Shown: positions 34,335 to 45,792 of the stretch, one piece after another
Numbering within the stretch: position 1 is the stretch's first letter
Layout of the letters: every line of letters starts with the position of its first letter
Origin: Taxillus chinensis
Lineage: Eukaryota > Streptophyta > Magnoliopsida > Santalales > Loranthaceae
Assembly: GCA_023512835.1 (NCBI GenBank)
Contig: CM042084.1
Span: 46,609,609-46,673,608, forward strand
Direction of reading: 5' to 3'
Length of the DNA stretch: 64,000 nt
Notes under the pieces: model-generated
The model's input: the letters and a program-made list of their open reading frames with translations, nothing else
Databases searched by the model: none
What the model was told of the DNA's origin: nothing
Made by a program: the position numbers and the translations under genes

Positions 34335-34400
<66 letters not shown>
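34335..34400 (+). repeat. (TAA)22 microsatellite upstream of TOM2A
   Basis: Sixty-six bases of uninterrupted TAA lie about 590 bases upstream of the TOM2A ATG, in the promoter or 5' UTR. A poly-Asn frame here is an artefact of the repeat. Confidence 0.95.
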
Positions 34401-34987
34401 GAAATTCATTTCATTTCAGAACCCAATAGCTTCAACCTTCAAGGCAGCTCCGAAGCTCCTACGCAACTCAACTTCATACGATTTGCACGTAAAAGTCAGT
34501 GTTTTTCTCAACAATCCCAAAAGCCTCACTCGTTTTGTTGGAATTTTTGTTCGCTTCTTAATTTGCAATCACAAATTGCACACAATTGCGTTATCAATTG
34601 CATGTTTAACGTTTCCCGTCGGCTTGATGCCTTTGGATTTATTTTTTTTTAAAATAAAAATAAAAGAAGAAAGATATCACAGAAAGGGGTTTAAATTTAA
34701 TCTCTTGTTTTCGGGTTCATATTCGTTTTTGATTAGTAGTTAGTTTATCAGCAACCCTGAATGATAAATTGATAATAGCTATTTCATATAAGGTTATTTA
34801 TTTATTTTTTGTATTAAAGGCTGTGATTCTTGGTACAGCTGTGAGATTTTTTAAAAGCCATTCTGCGGCGACCTGATAGCATCCTTTGGCTGGTTGGTCG
34901 GTCTGTCTGTCGGTCGTTCGTTCGTCATTGGAGTGATCCGATTCCGACTCCGAGGAGTGGATCGATCGATTCGATTGTGGGAAGAAA

Positions 34988-37900
34988 ATGGGTTGTCGGG
35001 GGTGCTTGGAGTGCCTTATGAAGCTTCTCAACTTTTTGTTGACCGTAGTGGGTCTGTCCATGATCGGGTATGGGATCTATTTGTTGGTTGAGTATCTGAG
35101 ATATTCCCGAGACGCCATTCCGCTGGCCGGGGGGGTTCACGCAAATGTTACTTCAATACAGCTGGGTCGGCCAATGCTCCTAGCTGTGTCTCTGTCATCC
35201 AGTTTTCTCGACAAGTTGCCCAAGGCTTGGTATGCCGCCTACTTGTTTTTCTTTCTTCTTGCTTGCTCTATACTTTTAAGCTCATGATCCAAATCATATG
35301 CTAATCAATTTTGTTACCCACCACGGTGCAAGCTTCCTTAATCAGTATTTATGTTGGCTTTGAGCATAAGCTTGCTGTAAAACCAAATTTCTTTTCCTCA
35401 TGAACCCACCCAACAAGCTATTTAGTCGTACATTTGTTTGTGTAAATTTCTCCATGCAAATGTCCATCAGTCAAGTAGTTCCACCTTTTACGTTTGTGTC
35501 GGCTACTTGGGCTTGTGCGTAATCTCACAGTAAACAACAGTTCTGGTCCTCTCAAATCTCTAACAGCCCATTTAATTTTAGTTTTTTTTTTTTTGTAAAC
35601 TTTGCTCTCTCTACATGCAAATGTACGTCAATCGAATGGTTCAACCTATTGCATTTGCGTTTGCTACTTGGATTTGAGCGTAAGCTTATGGTAAAAAATA
35701 GTTCTATTCTTCTTGAATCTGACAGGCTGTTTAGTTCTGGTGCAGTGTAAAAGTCTTTGTCCACATAAAATGTTCATTAATCCAGTCCAGTCCGAATGTA
35801 GCCATAGTTGTAGGACTGGACACTAGTTGAATTTGCATGCACCAATTTGTTTACTAGGAATACTTAATAATTACACCAAAATAGAAAATGAAAACCCCTA
35901 ACTTACATGTCATCTTTTCATCATCGAGGCCGATAGTTTTGTCCCAATTAATATTTCAACCTGCCTTAGTTTATCTATTTGGGATTTCATGACTGGATGA
36001 ACTTTCCCTCCAGCACACACATTATAAAATTGTGTAGGGAACATAAAGATAAATTAGAAGATTGATTAGGATGCAAGTGCACACCTAAAGCCTGGGCTGG
36101 TATGTTAACAATGGTTTTTACTCATTCAACATTGAGATGAAGTCTCCACGCTTCAGCCCAGGAGAAAGTCTGGCTTGATATGTATTAACTTTCTATTCTT
36201 TTTATTCATAAGGTCTGTTTACGTTTTTGCATGCAGTGAAAACTCAGGACACTGGATAAATGTTCAAGCTTAAAGATTTAAAACCCATCTTGCTTATCAA
36301 AAAAATAAAAAATAAAAAATCTTGATCTTCATAAATTGATACAGTGGTATATTGTCTTCAGATATTTAACGGATTCAAGTTGTCGTTTTTCATATTTATA
36401 CATGCATGCACTGTAATGATTATGTTGTTCAGTTTTTACAATCTGTTTTAAATGAATTGCTCATTATGTTGTTTGGGAAGATCAGGAAATGGCTGTTTCT
36501 TATCCTCTCTCTCACCCCTTCCTTGTATGTTAGTTGTTATTTTAATTTTCTTACATGTTTTCTTGCAGGTTCATATATGCATTTATTGGTATTGGAGTAA
36601 TTCTATTCGTCATATCTTTTTTCGGTTGTATTGGAGTGGCAACAAGGAATGGATGCTGCCTGATTTTTGTATCCTATTTAATCCATCAATGGTATTGTGC
36701 ATATACTGTTGTCATTCTAATATCTACTGATTCAGAGCTCTATGCTTTAGTATTCCAGTAAAATGGGGGGGATGTTTTCGAACTTTACAAATTGAAAAGT
36801 CATGTTTACATGCGTGGTTTCCTTAAGTACATGTAGTACGCTGTACTGGTGCTCTTGTTGGTCCTAGTAGAACTTGGATGTGCTGCTTTCATCTTCTTTG
36901 ACAAAAGCTGGAAAGAAGTGAGCATTCTCCCAATAACTTGATTGTTTTTTTCTTTTGGATGTTGGCATGTTTGGTTATCTAATAAATTATGTTCACTATT
37001 TTTCAGGAAATTCCAAAAGACAAGACTGGAGATTTTATTATGATTTATGATTTTCTGAAGGAGCACTGGAAGATTATCAAGTGGGCTGCCCTTGGAGCTG
37101 TCATTTTGGAGGTAAACTGCAGTGTCTCATTTTCAATTTTGCATTGTAATATTGTCTTGTCTAGAAAAAGCATGCTCTTTGTTCATTTCTGGGTGATCTA
37201 AACTTTAGATTGTTTTTTATTTTAAGATGGTAGGCATACGTTGTCATTATGTATTAATTATTACAGATAACTGGTGTTCACTGCAAGAGAAACATCGCTG
37301 AACAATTTTTTTGTATAGGTGCTTTTGTAATAATTTCTTTTTTGCTTAATGTCCCACATTTTGTGCTAGCATACATGGGGACAGGCTATTTTAGATTTCA
37401 CAAATGGATGTGGCTTTACTCTTTCAAATTCATGGATCAAGAAGAAGAATTACTCCCTGTAACCATTTAAAAGTGGGGCAAATGCTATTCAGTTATTCAC
37501 TAGGAGGGCCCTATAGGTCGTAAAGATAGCAAGGTACTATCAGGTGTCAGTATGCATACAGCATAGATCTGATGATGCTAGCAATAGAGGTTGCTGAGTC
37601 TTGATTTAGCTGCTTAATATTGGGAGGGTTGAAGGGATCAGATAGAGTTGTTAGATTAGTAAAGGAGGCTGATTAGGAAGTTATGATGATGTTGTCATAT
37701 GGGTCAGCATGGTAATGCACTACTTTGGAAGGAAGCATGGTGGTCGTATAATCAGGTGAAGACAGTTGTCAAGGGCAAGCTAGACTGGTTAGAAAATTGA
37801 AGTTATGTTTGGTTTAGGATAGTTAAAAAGGAAACTAAATTGGATGCAGAGATGTGAGGCCTATAAGGTAAGTTGAAGAGAAAAGAAGTAGAAAAGGAGT

Positions 37901-40078
37901 TTTTCAAGTTGGATGGAGAAAATGAGCCCTTCAAAATGGATGGATAAAAAGAAAAAAAAATCAAGCATTGAGGACCTTGGTTAAGGCAAAGGAGATTAGA
38001 GACTAATGAAATGATTATTTTCTTTTTTGCAGTATTCAGAAACAAGGCTTTGTGAAGTTTTGGCATCAGTGTTTAAGTTTTCTGGGGAGAATTATGGAAT
38101 ATGATATCAAAGAAATAAAAAGACAGTGCGACATAATTCTCATGGAAGGACTTGTGGCGTTAATACGAGTACGAAATAGACACAATTCAATACATATGTG
38201 TTAGTGAATACGTGGAATATGATCAATATTTGTAGTTTGAAATAAAAATCCAACAAATTCATAAATTAAAGTCAATGTGGCTCGTGACACTGAACCCTTA
38301 CTGCCTCCATAATCCAAAATCTAAGAACAACAAAAAAAGATGGGAATGCTCAATTTAGGTGAAGTGCCTATTTCCACACTAAACAACTCTAATTATACCT
38401 TCACTTTCTTTTTAAGCTGTTGATCACTTTCCTGTAAAAATATTTTAAACGGGGTGTACCTAAGTAGGGGGGTAAAAAGGAATTATATACAAAATATATG
38501 ATTTTGCAATTATTAGTGATTAGGATAGCTCCTAATCCACCCAAGGGTTTTGGTATTTAGAACCTTAAAATGCCGAATGATCAATTAATAAAATCAGGGC
38601 CTTGGATGATTAAGATTGCCCTAACCTGCCCAAGGAGTACACTATAGACCATCAGGATTGCCTTAATCCATTTAAGAACTACAATATTGAAATGTACATA
38701 AGCTATATCAATTAATGAATCAATATGTCCGGGCTAGGGACCAAAGGGATGTTAGTTATCAGTAAGTTCACACCAAACAAGAGGGAAACTAGTTCACACA
38801 TTTAACAATTAGCGGGAAGTAATCAAAATTCTACTAACGATAGAATATCTCATGTACACCAAGTTTTAAAAGTTCAATAAATACAATATATATCATATAT
38901 AAAATCAAAACTCAAATTTGAATTTTAGTATGGAGATGGACTCTGATGTCGGAAAGAATTCATGTTTCTATTTCAAGCAAACCCATTCTGGCATTTAATA
39001 TGTGACCTTTTGTTGACTTGTCTTTTATCAACTTAGGCAGTATTATGTAGATGCATTAGTCAGTAGTCAGCCATCGCTGAGTCGAATTCTTTGCTTATGA
39101 TATCAAAATTAAAATATTTATTTGATCCCCTAACTGAATCATGTATGGTCTGTGAATTTACTGAATCATCATAATCATATTTTATAATTGATATCATAAA
39201 CTGAGGAAGAATGCTGCACATGAACTTTATATATATATATATAAATTTATGAAATATTTTTACATAAATCCCCTGGAACACTACCCCCATCCCATCTCAC
39301 CCCTAAATTCCTCTCCTGCCACACGGAGGCTTGGGATCGAACCCACAAACCATTGCAGTGGGAATGTGTCTTTGACTACCATGCTGTGCCCCGCGGGGCT
39401 ACACTTTTTATAATTGATATTGTATTTGTTGACCATCTGTGGTTATGCAGGCATTGCTGTTCTTGTTAGCTCTAATGGTAAGGGCTACTGGTAGGCGGGT
39501 AGACTATGATAGTGATGATGAAATCATTAATGCTGGGCAGATACGGCAACCATTAGTGCCCAGGCCACCTCCTACAAGTGTTCCTGTTGCTGGAACCCTT
39601 GATCAACGCTCAAGCAGGAGTGATGCTTGGAGTACACGAATGAGGGAAAAGGTGAAATATAACCTAGTAAAGTTGCATATCTAAATGCTATAATAGCTTA
39701 TCAAGTTTTTTTTTTTGGATTGGGAGTGTGATTTTCCTGTTTCAAAATGATTCCCTATGGTCACTATGTAGTTCTAACCTGGTTTAATCATTTGTTGGTC
39801 AGCCCAGTCCTCTCATCTCGGTTGTCTTCTGTTTGTGCACTACTGACCAGTTATATTGTCAGATTAAGGCACAGGGTTAAATTAGTTTTACCCTATCTGT
39901 TCAGCTCATTTTCTGATGCTTGCTGTTCTTTGTGTGTTCTACCCTCTCCTCCTCAAAAAACCAGTATGGGCTTGATACTTCAGAGTTCACATACAACCCC
40001 ACTGATCCAAACAGGTATCACCAGCAGGGTCCAGCACAACCAGCGGAGGAGCGCAGTCGTTGTTGCATTATCATGTGA
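34988..40078 (+). CDS. TOM2A: TOM2A, tetraspanin-like membrane protein
   Basis: Six exons with GT/AG borders: 34988-35229, 36569-36668, 36837-36917, 37007-37111, 39451-39651, 39965-40078; 843 bases, 280 aa, the length of Arabidopsis TOM2A. The protein starts MGCRGCLECLMKLLNFLL and has four hydrophobic segments: residues about 12-36, 80-105, 114-137 and, after the loop with FFDKSWKEIPKDKTG, about 165-190. The cytosolic tail includes VDYDSDDE and ends in CIIM. In Arabidopsis TOM2A is a tonoplast four-pass protein that binds TOM1 and supports tobamovirus RNA multiplication; its normal role in the plant is less clear. Intron 4 (2.3 kb) holds a SINE. Start choice rests on the conserved MGCRGCLEC N-terminus. 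Confidence 0.93.
39195..39406 (-). mobile_element. tRNA-derived SINE in TOM2A intron 4
   Basis: The insert is flanked by 14-bp direct repeats TTTATAATTGATAT (39181-39194 and 39407-39420). On the minus strand it starts near GTAGCCCCGCGGGGCACAGC, has an A-box-like TGGTAGTCAAAG and a B box GGGTTCGATCCC (39333-39344), and runs into an AT-rich 3' part with (TA)n. These are the marks of a tRNA-derived SINE spread by target-primed reverse transcription. The family is not named. Confidence 0.75.
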
Positions 40079-41438
40079 TGTGAGATCAGCTGGACGCAAG
40101 GCCCTTGTAATTGAATTACTTAGAAATTGGTGTGGTCAGTTGAATTTGGAGCTTCTTTGTGCTGAGTTTAATTTTACAAGAGGCGTGTAAAGATGAGCAT
40201 ATATTAATCCCATTCGGTGTGTTTGGCCCCCCCAAAAGGGAAGGGATGTTTGGCCCCCTCAAATGCCACTTCCCATTCGGTGTGTGCTATGTATTCTTGC
40301 AGAATAGAGAACTTTTGGTGCGTTTTTATTTGTCATTTATCCTTCCCAAGAAAGCTGATGGATTCTTGCCTTTCTATGCACACCGAGTCATGAATGATTT
40401 TTTGAGTCAATCTGTTTCGGGACACTCCCCATCCATGCATATTGGGTTGAAGAGGATTAAAAGTAAATAAGTAAAAAAAAAAAGATAAAATTATATAAGA
40501 TAGTCTCCTAGCAATAGGATAATTTATTGAGTTATGTTATTAAGTAGTAATAAGATAGTGTCGCATGCGCGAAAAGCATGAACCAAAATATATGGATGCT
40601 ATGACAGTGTAAGTTTCATCTCTCCCCTTCCTGCTTACGTCGGTGCACGTGTTCCAAGCGCAGGTAGTTCCCCAATTGATGTGGCAGGTTGACTCGACAA
40701 CTCGGTCTTTTCACTTTTTCTTGGAAGCTAACTGTAGCTTTCTTCTTATCAGTTTAGTTAGAGATGATTACAAACACAGTCACACTCCAATCAATTGAGT
40801 CTTTATCACTAGGCTCCACTAATATATAAACATTTCCTATAATTTGGCAATTTATTTATTATTTTAACTGACGACACCTTATATGAATGGCATGGACTAA
40901 GCAAATACAACATTCACTAATTTAATAAAAATATCTTAAAATTACACCTTTCAAACTTTTTATTATAACTAAAATTTTAATAAAATAAATAATAACTTTT
41001 TAAATTTAATTAAATATTATTCACTCATTATTTATTAAAATATTATATTTTCTTTCATCATATTTATTTTTTATTTCTTTTTTCTTTTTATAATATTTTT
41101 TTCATTTTAATAAATAAATAAATATTTAAAAATAATATTTTAATTAAAATGAAGAAACTAAAAAGTGTACTTGATTTTTGATCTTGAAATTAAAATAGGC
41201 GTTTAAAGACAAAAAAAAAAAAAAAAACCTTTCTCATTTTGATCTTCCTTCAATCCTTTCAAACGGCCGGGCTCGGAGACCAGGTTCTCGGCCCCACCCT
41301 AGGCTCTTTCCCGAGCATAACAAACCAAAAAGACATGATTTTTATTACGAAAAGTATAAAGGGAAACCATGAAACCCATGTGGTGTGGATCAAAACAACC
41401 CCACTGTAGTTTAAAAATAAAATTGAAAAATCAAAATT
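40079..41438. other. Intergenic region between convergent TOM2A and PRS
   Basis: The two genes face each other, so both 3' UTRs lie here. No coding pattern is seen. A short duplicated CCCATTCGGTGTGT segment occurs at about 40209 and 40272. Bases 40890-41150 are very AT-rich and a poly-A stretch lies near 41211-41227. Confidence 0.7.
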
Positions 41439-44400
41439 TTATTGAAAAATGCTGCTCACAGAGCCATCATCATGGACACGCCATATAGTTTCACCCAACA
41501 GGTTTGCCACTGAAAGAACCGTTAGCTGCGGGAAGTAGTTCTTCTCCATAACTGGAATTGTGTTTGTCACGATCACCTCTTGAAAGAGCCCACTTGACAA
41601 CTTCTGGACCGCAGGAGGGCTGCCAGGGAAGAATTAACAACAAAGTTGTCATATAACCGTGGCAGTTGGCCTAGCTTGGCCCATGTTAACAAAATTACAG
41701 CTTAAAAAGTACAAATATTTCACATTTGTAAACCTTCTAAGATTTCAAGTTACACAGATGAATGCATAACCAAGAAGTCTGGATACCAATGTAAAGGAAA
41801 AATATACAGAGTTCTGCCAAATAGAACATGAAGGACCAGCCTATGAGTGCAATAGGACAACTTTGATTTTTTTAATATGCAATTAGTTTAATCTTAAAAT
41901 GTTATTCTCTAGTTTGACAGGCTATGTATTTCAAATATTAGAATAACATATTTATAAAAAAAACTACAATTTAAAGAGACGTTTTCTAATATGTATGAAA
42001 ACAAATCATTTAAGGAATTGTATAATTAGCTTTCAACCAAACAGGCCCAAAGCTCCTATTCCTATATTCTCCCTATGGGATTTGAGGCAATCACCTGTTA
42101 GGAATTAAACTAGTTTTTTATGCGATTGAAGTATGAATTGAAAAAGCACATGAATGAAGTTCAAACCTAAAAACAGCATGAGTGCAACAAGCATATACTT
42201 CCCTGGCCCCTTCTTGCTGTAAAAGGGCAGCACCTTTCGCAATCGTGCCTGCACCATCAAATCACAGTAAAAATTAAACAGCATTCTAGAAGTCAATACT
42301 TCCATTCCATTTCCACTTTTATTGAGCATCAAATTATAAACCAGTTCAGATCCAAATTTTTTCATGTGTCAATAAGTGAAGAATCAAGATTTGCAAGGTA
42401 ATTTTGCACAGATAACATATTTAGTAACAATGTCCCCCCTTATTATAAGCCACATTTTTCTATATATATATCCTCTTCTTCTCCCTCTTCCTTTCTTCAA
42501 AGCTACAGGGTTCAAATCTAAAGTAAGGGATCTATATGAACTTCGACTCACCAGCAGTATCAATCATGTCATCCACCATTACTGCCACTTTTCCTTTAAC
42601 ATCACCAATCAAATTCATAACCTGCAATGTAACAGGAGAATGTTTTATGATATCCAATATGAAAGTTCAATGATAACAAAAATGAAAATCACCCTTTCCT
42701 CCGCATTAGAAACTCTGAAACATATGAATCAATAAACCAATGAACAATATTAAGAGAAGCCGCCTGAAAACGAAAATTCAGTCTTGTCAACATGCATGAC
42801 ATCCTGGATTTAGAAATCTTTGACGTGGATCAAATTAGGCCTACTAACATTAATAACCCTCTTCTATAGGGAGTTGATGTGAAGACTGCTAGGCTGGCAT
42901 AAAAGCGACTCAAGTGTAGATGATTAAAACAGCAAAGTGATTTGGACAGGATAACTAGAGACTAGCTAAATATGCAATTCACTATGAAAAAACGTGTCTG
43001 GAAAATATATGTACTTGACGCAGCACACATTTTAGCAGGATTGCAAGACTAGTTTACTCTTTTTTCATTTTCATAAAATTATCTAACTCCTTAAAATATA
43101 AGTTTTTGACTTTAAAAAGGAATGACAATGAATAAATAATTTTAATGGATAGCATAAAAATGTAGGAAACAATTTGCAATAATTTCCCTATATGATTGTT
43201 GAACAAACTTGTATCATTACCTTGCAACAGAAGATGAGGAAATTATGTAAATGTTAAAAGAGATAATACAAAATTTTGTGGTAGCACTAGCAGCGACATT
43301 GTAGCAAAACCCTAGAAAATTTTGCATGCAGAAATTACCTCGGCAATATTGTGTCCCTGACGCCTTTTATCAACAATAGCCAAAGGCGCATCAGACAGCT
43401 TTTTTGCAAAAGCACGAGCTCTTGCTACTCCTCCAACATCAGGAGATACCACGACCAAATCATTTGACGGAATGTTCTTGCTTGCAAGATAATCAAGAAT
43501 TACAGGCTGGCAAACGCAGACCAAATATAGTTTCAACCATCAATCAATCTGAAATTGTATGGAGAACAAAGATCTCAAATCCATAAAAATACTTACCTGA
43601 CCATAGACATGGTCCACTGAAATATCAAAGTAGCCCATGGACTGCCCAGAATGCAGATCACAAGCAAGTACACGATCTGCACCTGCTTCTGTGATCAGGT
43701 TGGCAACAAGTTTAGCGGCAATGGATTCACGACCTTGCGTCTGAAACAAAAAAGATGGGATAATTTGGGATGGAAACCATACTATAAATCTACGCCCCAA
43801 TAAGAAATGGTTCAATTTAGATCTTCCAGGCCATCACTGTTCATATTATATGTGATGTCAAAAGATAGTCTGCAACACCCATATTAAGGCACCAAAATAA
43901 GTGTTCAGTTAAGCAGGACTAGAAGTTATATCATATTCGTAGTTTGATAAAAATTGTCGAATTCAAGTAAAAAAAACAAAAATAAAAATAAAAGTTTTCC
44001 GTTCTTTTAATCCTGAAAAAATCAAGGTTAGTAATATACATATAACCAGGACTAGAAGTTATATCATATTCATTGTTTGATAACGGACCCTCCTATGTCA
44101 ATGATTTCCTTTCATAATCTTTAGAAAAACAGTACATACATAAAAGTACAACGAATATGAGAATAAGGGGTGCTTCTTTAGTAAATTGATGATTTGTGTC
44201 TTCCTTTAATAAAATAGATGGATAAAATTAACCTCCACGCTAGGGAATCCTAAATGGTAGGTCAACAGGTGATAGACCTCATCACTTCCATATCAACTCA
44301 GAAAATCTAAGATATTATTTCAAGTTGCTCAAAATGAGTTTTGAACAAGGCACGCTGGAGTTAAATCTCACCTTCCTATCAGCTCTTGCGTATCCAAAAT

Positions 44401-45102
44401 ATGGAATCACAGCAGTGATGTTTTTGGCCGATGCCCTGCGACAAGCATCTATCATTACCAAAAGCTCCATGAGATTTTCGTTCGCCGGGGGACTAGTGGG
44501 CTGAACAAGGTATACATCACATCCTCTAACACTCTCTTGCAGCTGAACATATATTTCGCCATCAGCAAACCGCTTAATATTAACTTTACTCAGCTCCAAA
44601 CCCATGTATTGAGCAATTTCCTAGGAGGCAAACCAGATACAAAGAACACCATGGGTCAGTAATTATTATTATTTTGAAATAAAAGAAATTTCTAGTTAGC
44701 TTTCTTATCAATATAGATCATAGACATCAAAGGAAATCCCACATTATGATCATTACCAGCGTAAAGATTAAAGTTGATAATGAAGTAGTCGAATTCCTAG
44801 TAAAACGAAAGATCACATCCCAATTCCATACTCACTAGAATAAAAATTTACTCATCTGACACAGGGAATCAAAGTCTAAATGAAAATCGGATTTTCAGGG
44901 TGACATAAACACACATGTAGTTAGTTGTACGTATATTGTGCCAAACTGAGTTTTGCTTTGTTGGGTACTTTTCATTTTGGAAGCATGTGAAAATCCGAAG
45001 CAGAGGGAAGATAAGAAATAGGGAGGAGAAGCAGTAGGTACCTTGGAAAGTGAAGGATTGGCGGTGCCAGAGAATATGCGGAGGCGGGTATTATTCTTAT
45101 TA

Positions 45103-45133
<31 letters not shown>

Positions 45134-45627
45134 GACTGACAGGTCTAGCGTGGAGGCGTTTGGAGTCGTCGAACATCTTTGGGAGAGAGCGTTGATTGAT
45201 GATGGGCAGATAAGGCTTGTCCTGCTCCGCCTTCAACGGCTCAGACAGACCACATCTCTATCAAAAGTTGAAAAACATCACCACCACGAATTAATTAATT
45301 GGTTGATGAATTGAGACATATACGGATATTATGAATGAATACAAATACAAATCATGAATTGTAGTGAACAAGTAGGAAGAGATCGATGAAATTAAATAAA
45401 TAGATATATATTACACAAAATGGAGATAGAGAGAGAGAGAGAGAGAAGGAGAAGAGATGAGTGCATACAGCGCCGATGGGGGAGGAGATTCGAGAGCGCA
45501 AGGAGGTTCTTCCTCCGAGGCTGAGAGAGAAGCAGCGATGAACCAACGGCAGTGAAGACAACAATGACGACGATGAAAGAGGGGGAGGAGGAGGTGACGG
45601 CGCCAAATAGAGAGTAGCAGCAGCCAT
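41439..45627 (-). CDS. PRS2: Ribose-phosphate pyrophosphokinase (PRPP synthetase), class I, plastid-targeted
   Basis: Eight exons on the minus strand: 45627-45469, 45257-45042, 44620-44372, 43740-43597, 43506-43339, 42621-42552, 42248-42167, 41619-41439; all borders fit GT/AG and phases close to 1269 bases, 422 aa. The enzyme makes phosphoribosyl pyrophosphate from ribose-5-phosphate and ATP for nucleotide, His and Trp synthesis. Seen: a Ser/Leu/Arg-rich N-terminus (likely plastid transit peptide), [52 protein letters not shown], the flexible-loop DKRRQGHN and the PRPP loop [13 protein letters not shown], ending [12 protein letters not shown]. Arabidopsis PRS1 and PRS2 are close in length; PRS2 is preferred because of the shared neighbourhood. 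A poly-Asn tract lies in exon 2 between transit peptide and core. Confidence 0.93.
45098..45130 (-). repeat. In-frame (AAC)n tract coding poly-Asn in PRS exon 2
   Basis: A GTT/GTT repeat on the plus strand encodes about ten Asn in a row, then K-N-N, just ahead of the conserved catalytic core. Such trinucleotide tracts are often length-variable between alleles. Confidence 0.85.
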
Positions 45628-45654
45628 TTCAGGTAGGCCTCTGTCACTGCTACA

Positions 45655-45758
45655 ACCTACTATTATTGCTGTTTGTCGCCGTCGTCGTCGTCGTCGTCGT
45701 TAGGGTTACGGAATTGGGAGGGGCTGTCTGTCTGACTACCTCCCCCAGGCCAGGCCAC

Positions 45759-45792
<34 letters not shown>

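Noticed and set aside
34294..34743. 149-codon frame with a long Asn run upstream of TOM2A
   Set aside because: The Asn run is the TAA/AAT microsatellite; the rest shows no domain and lies in TOM2A upstream DNA.
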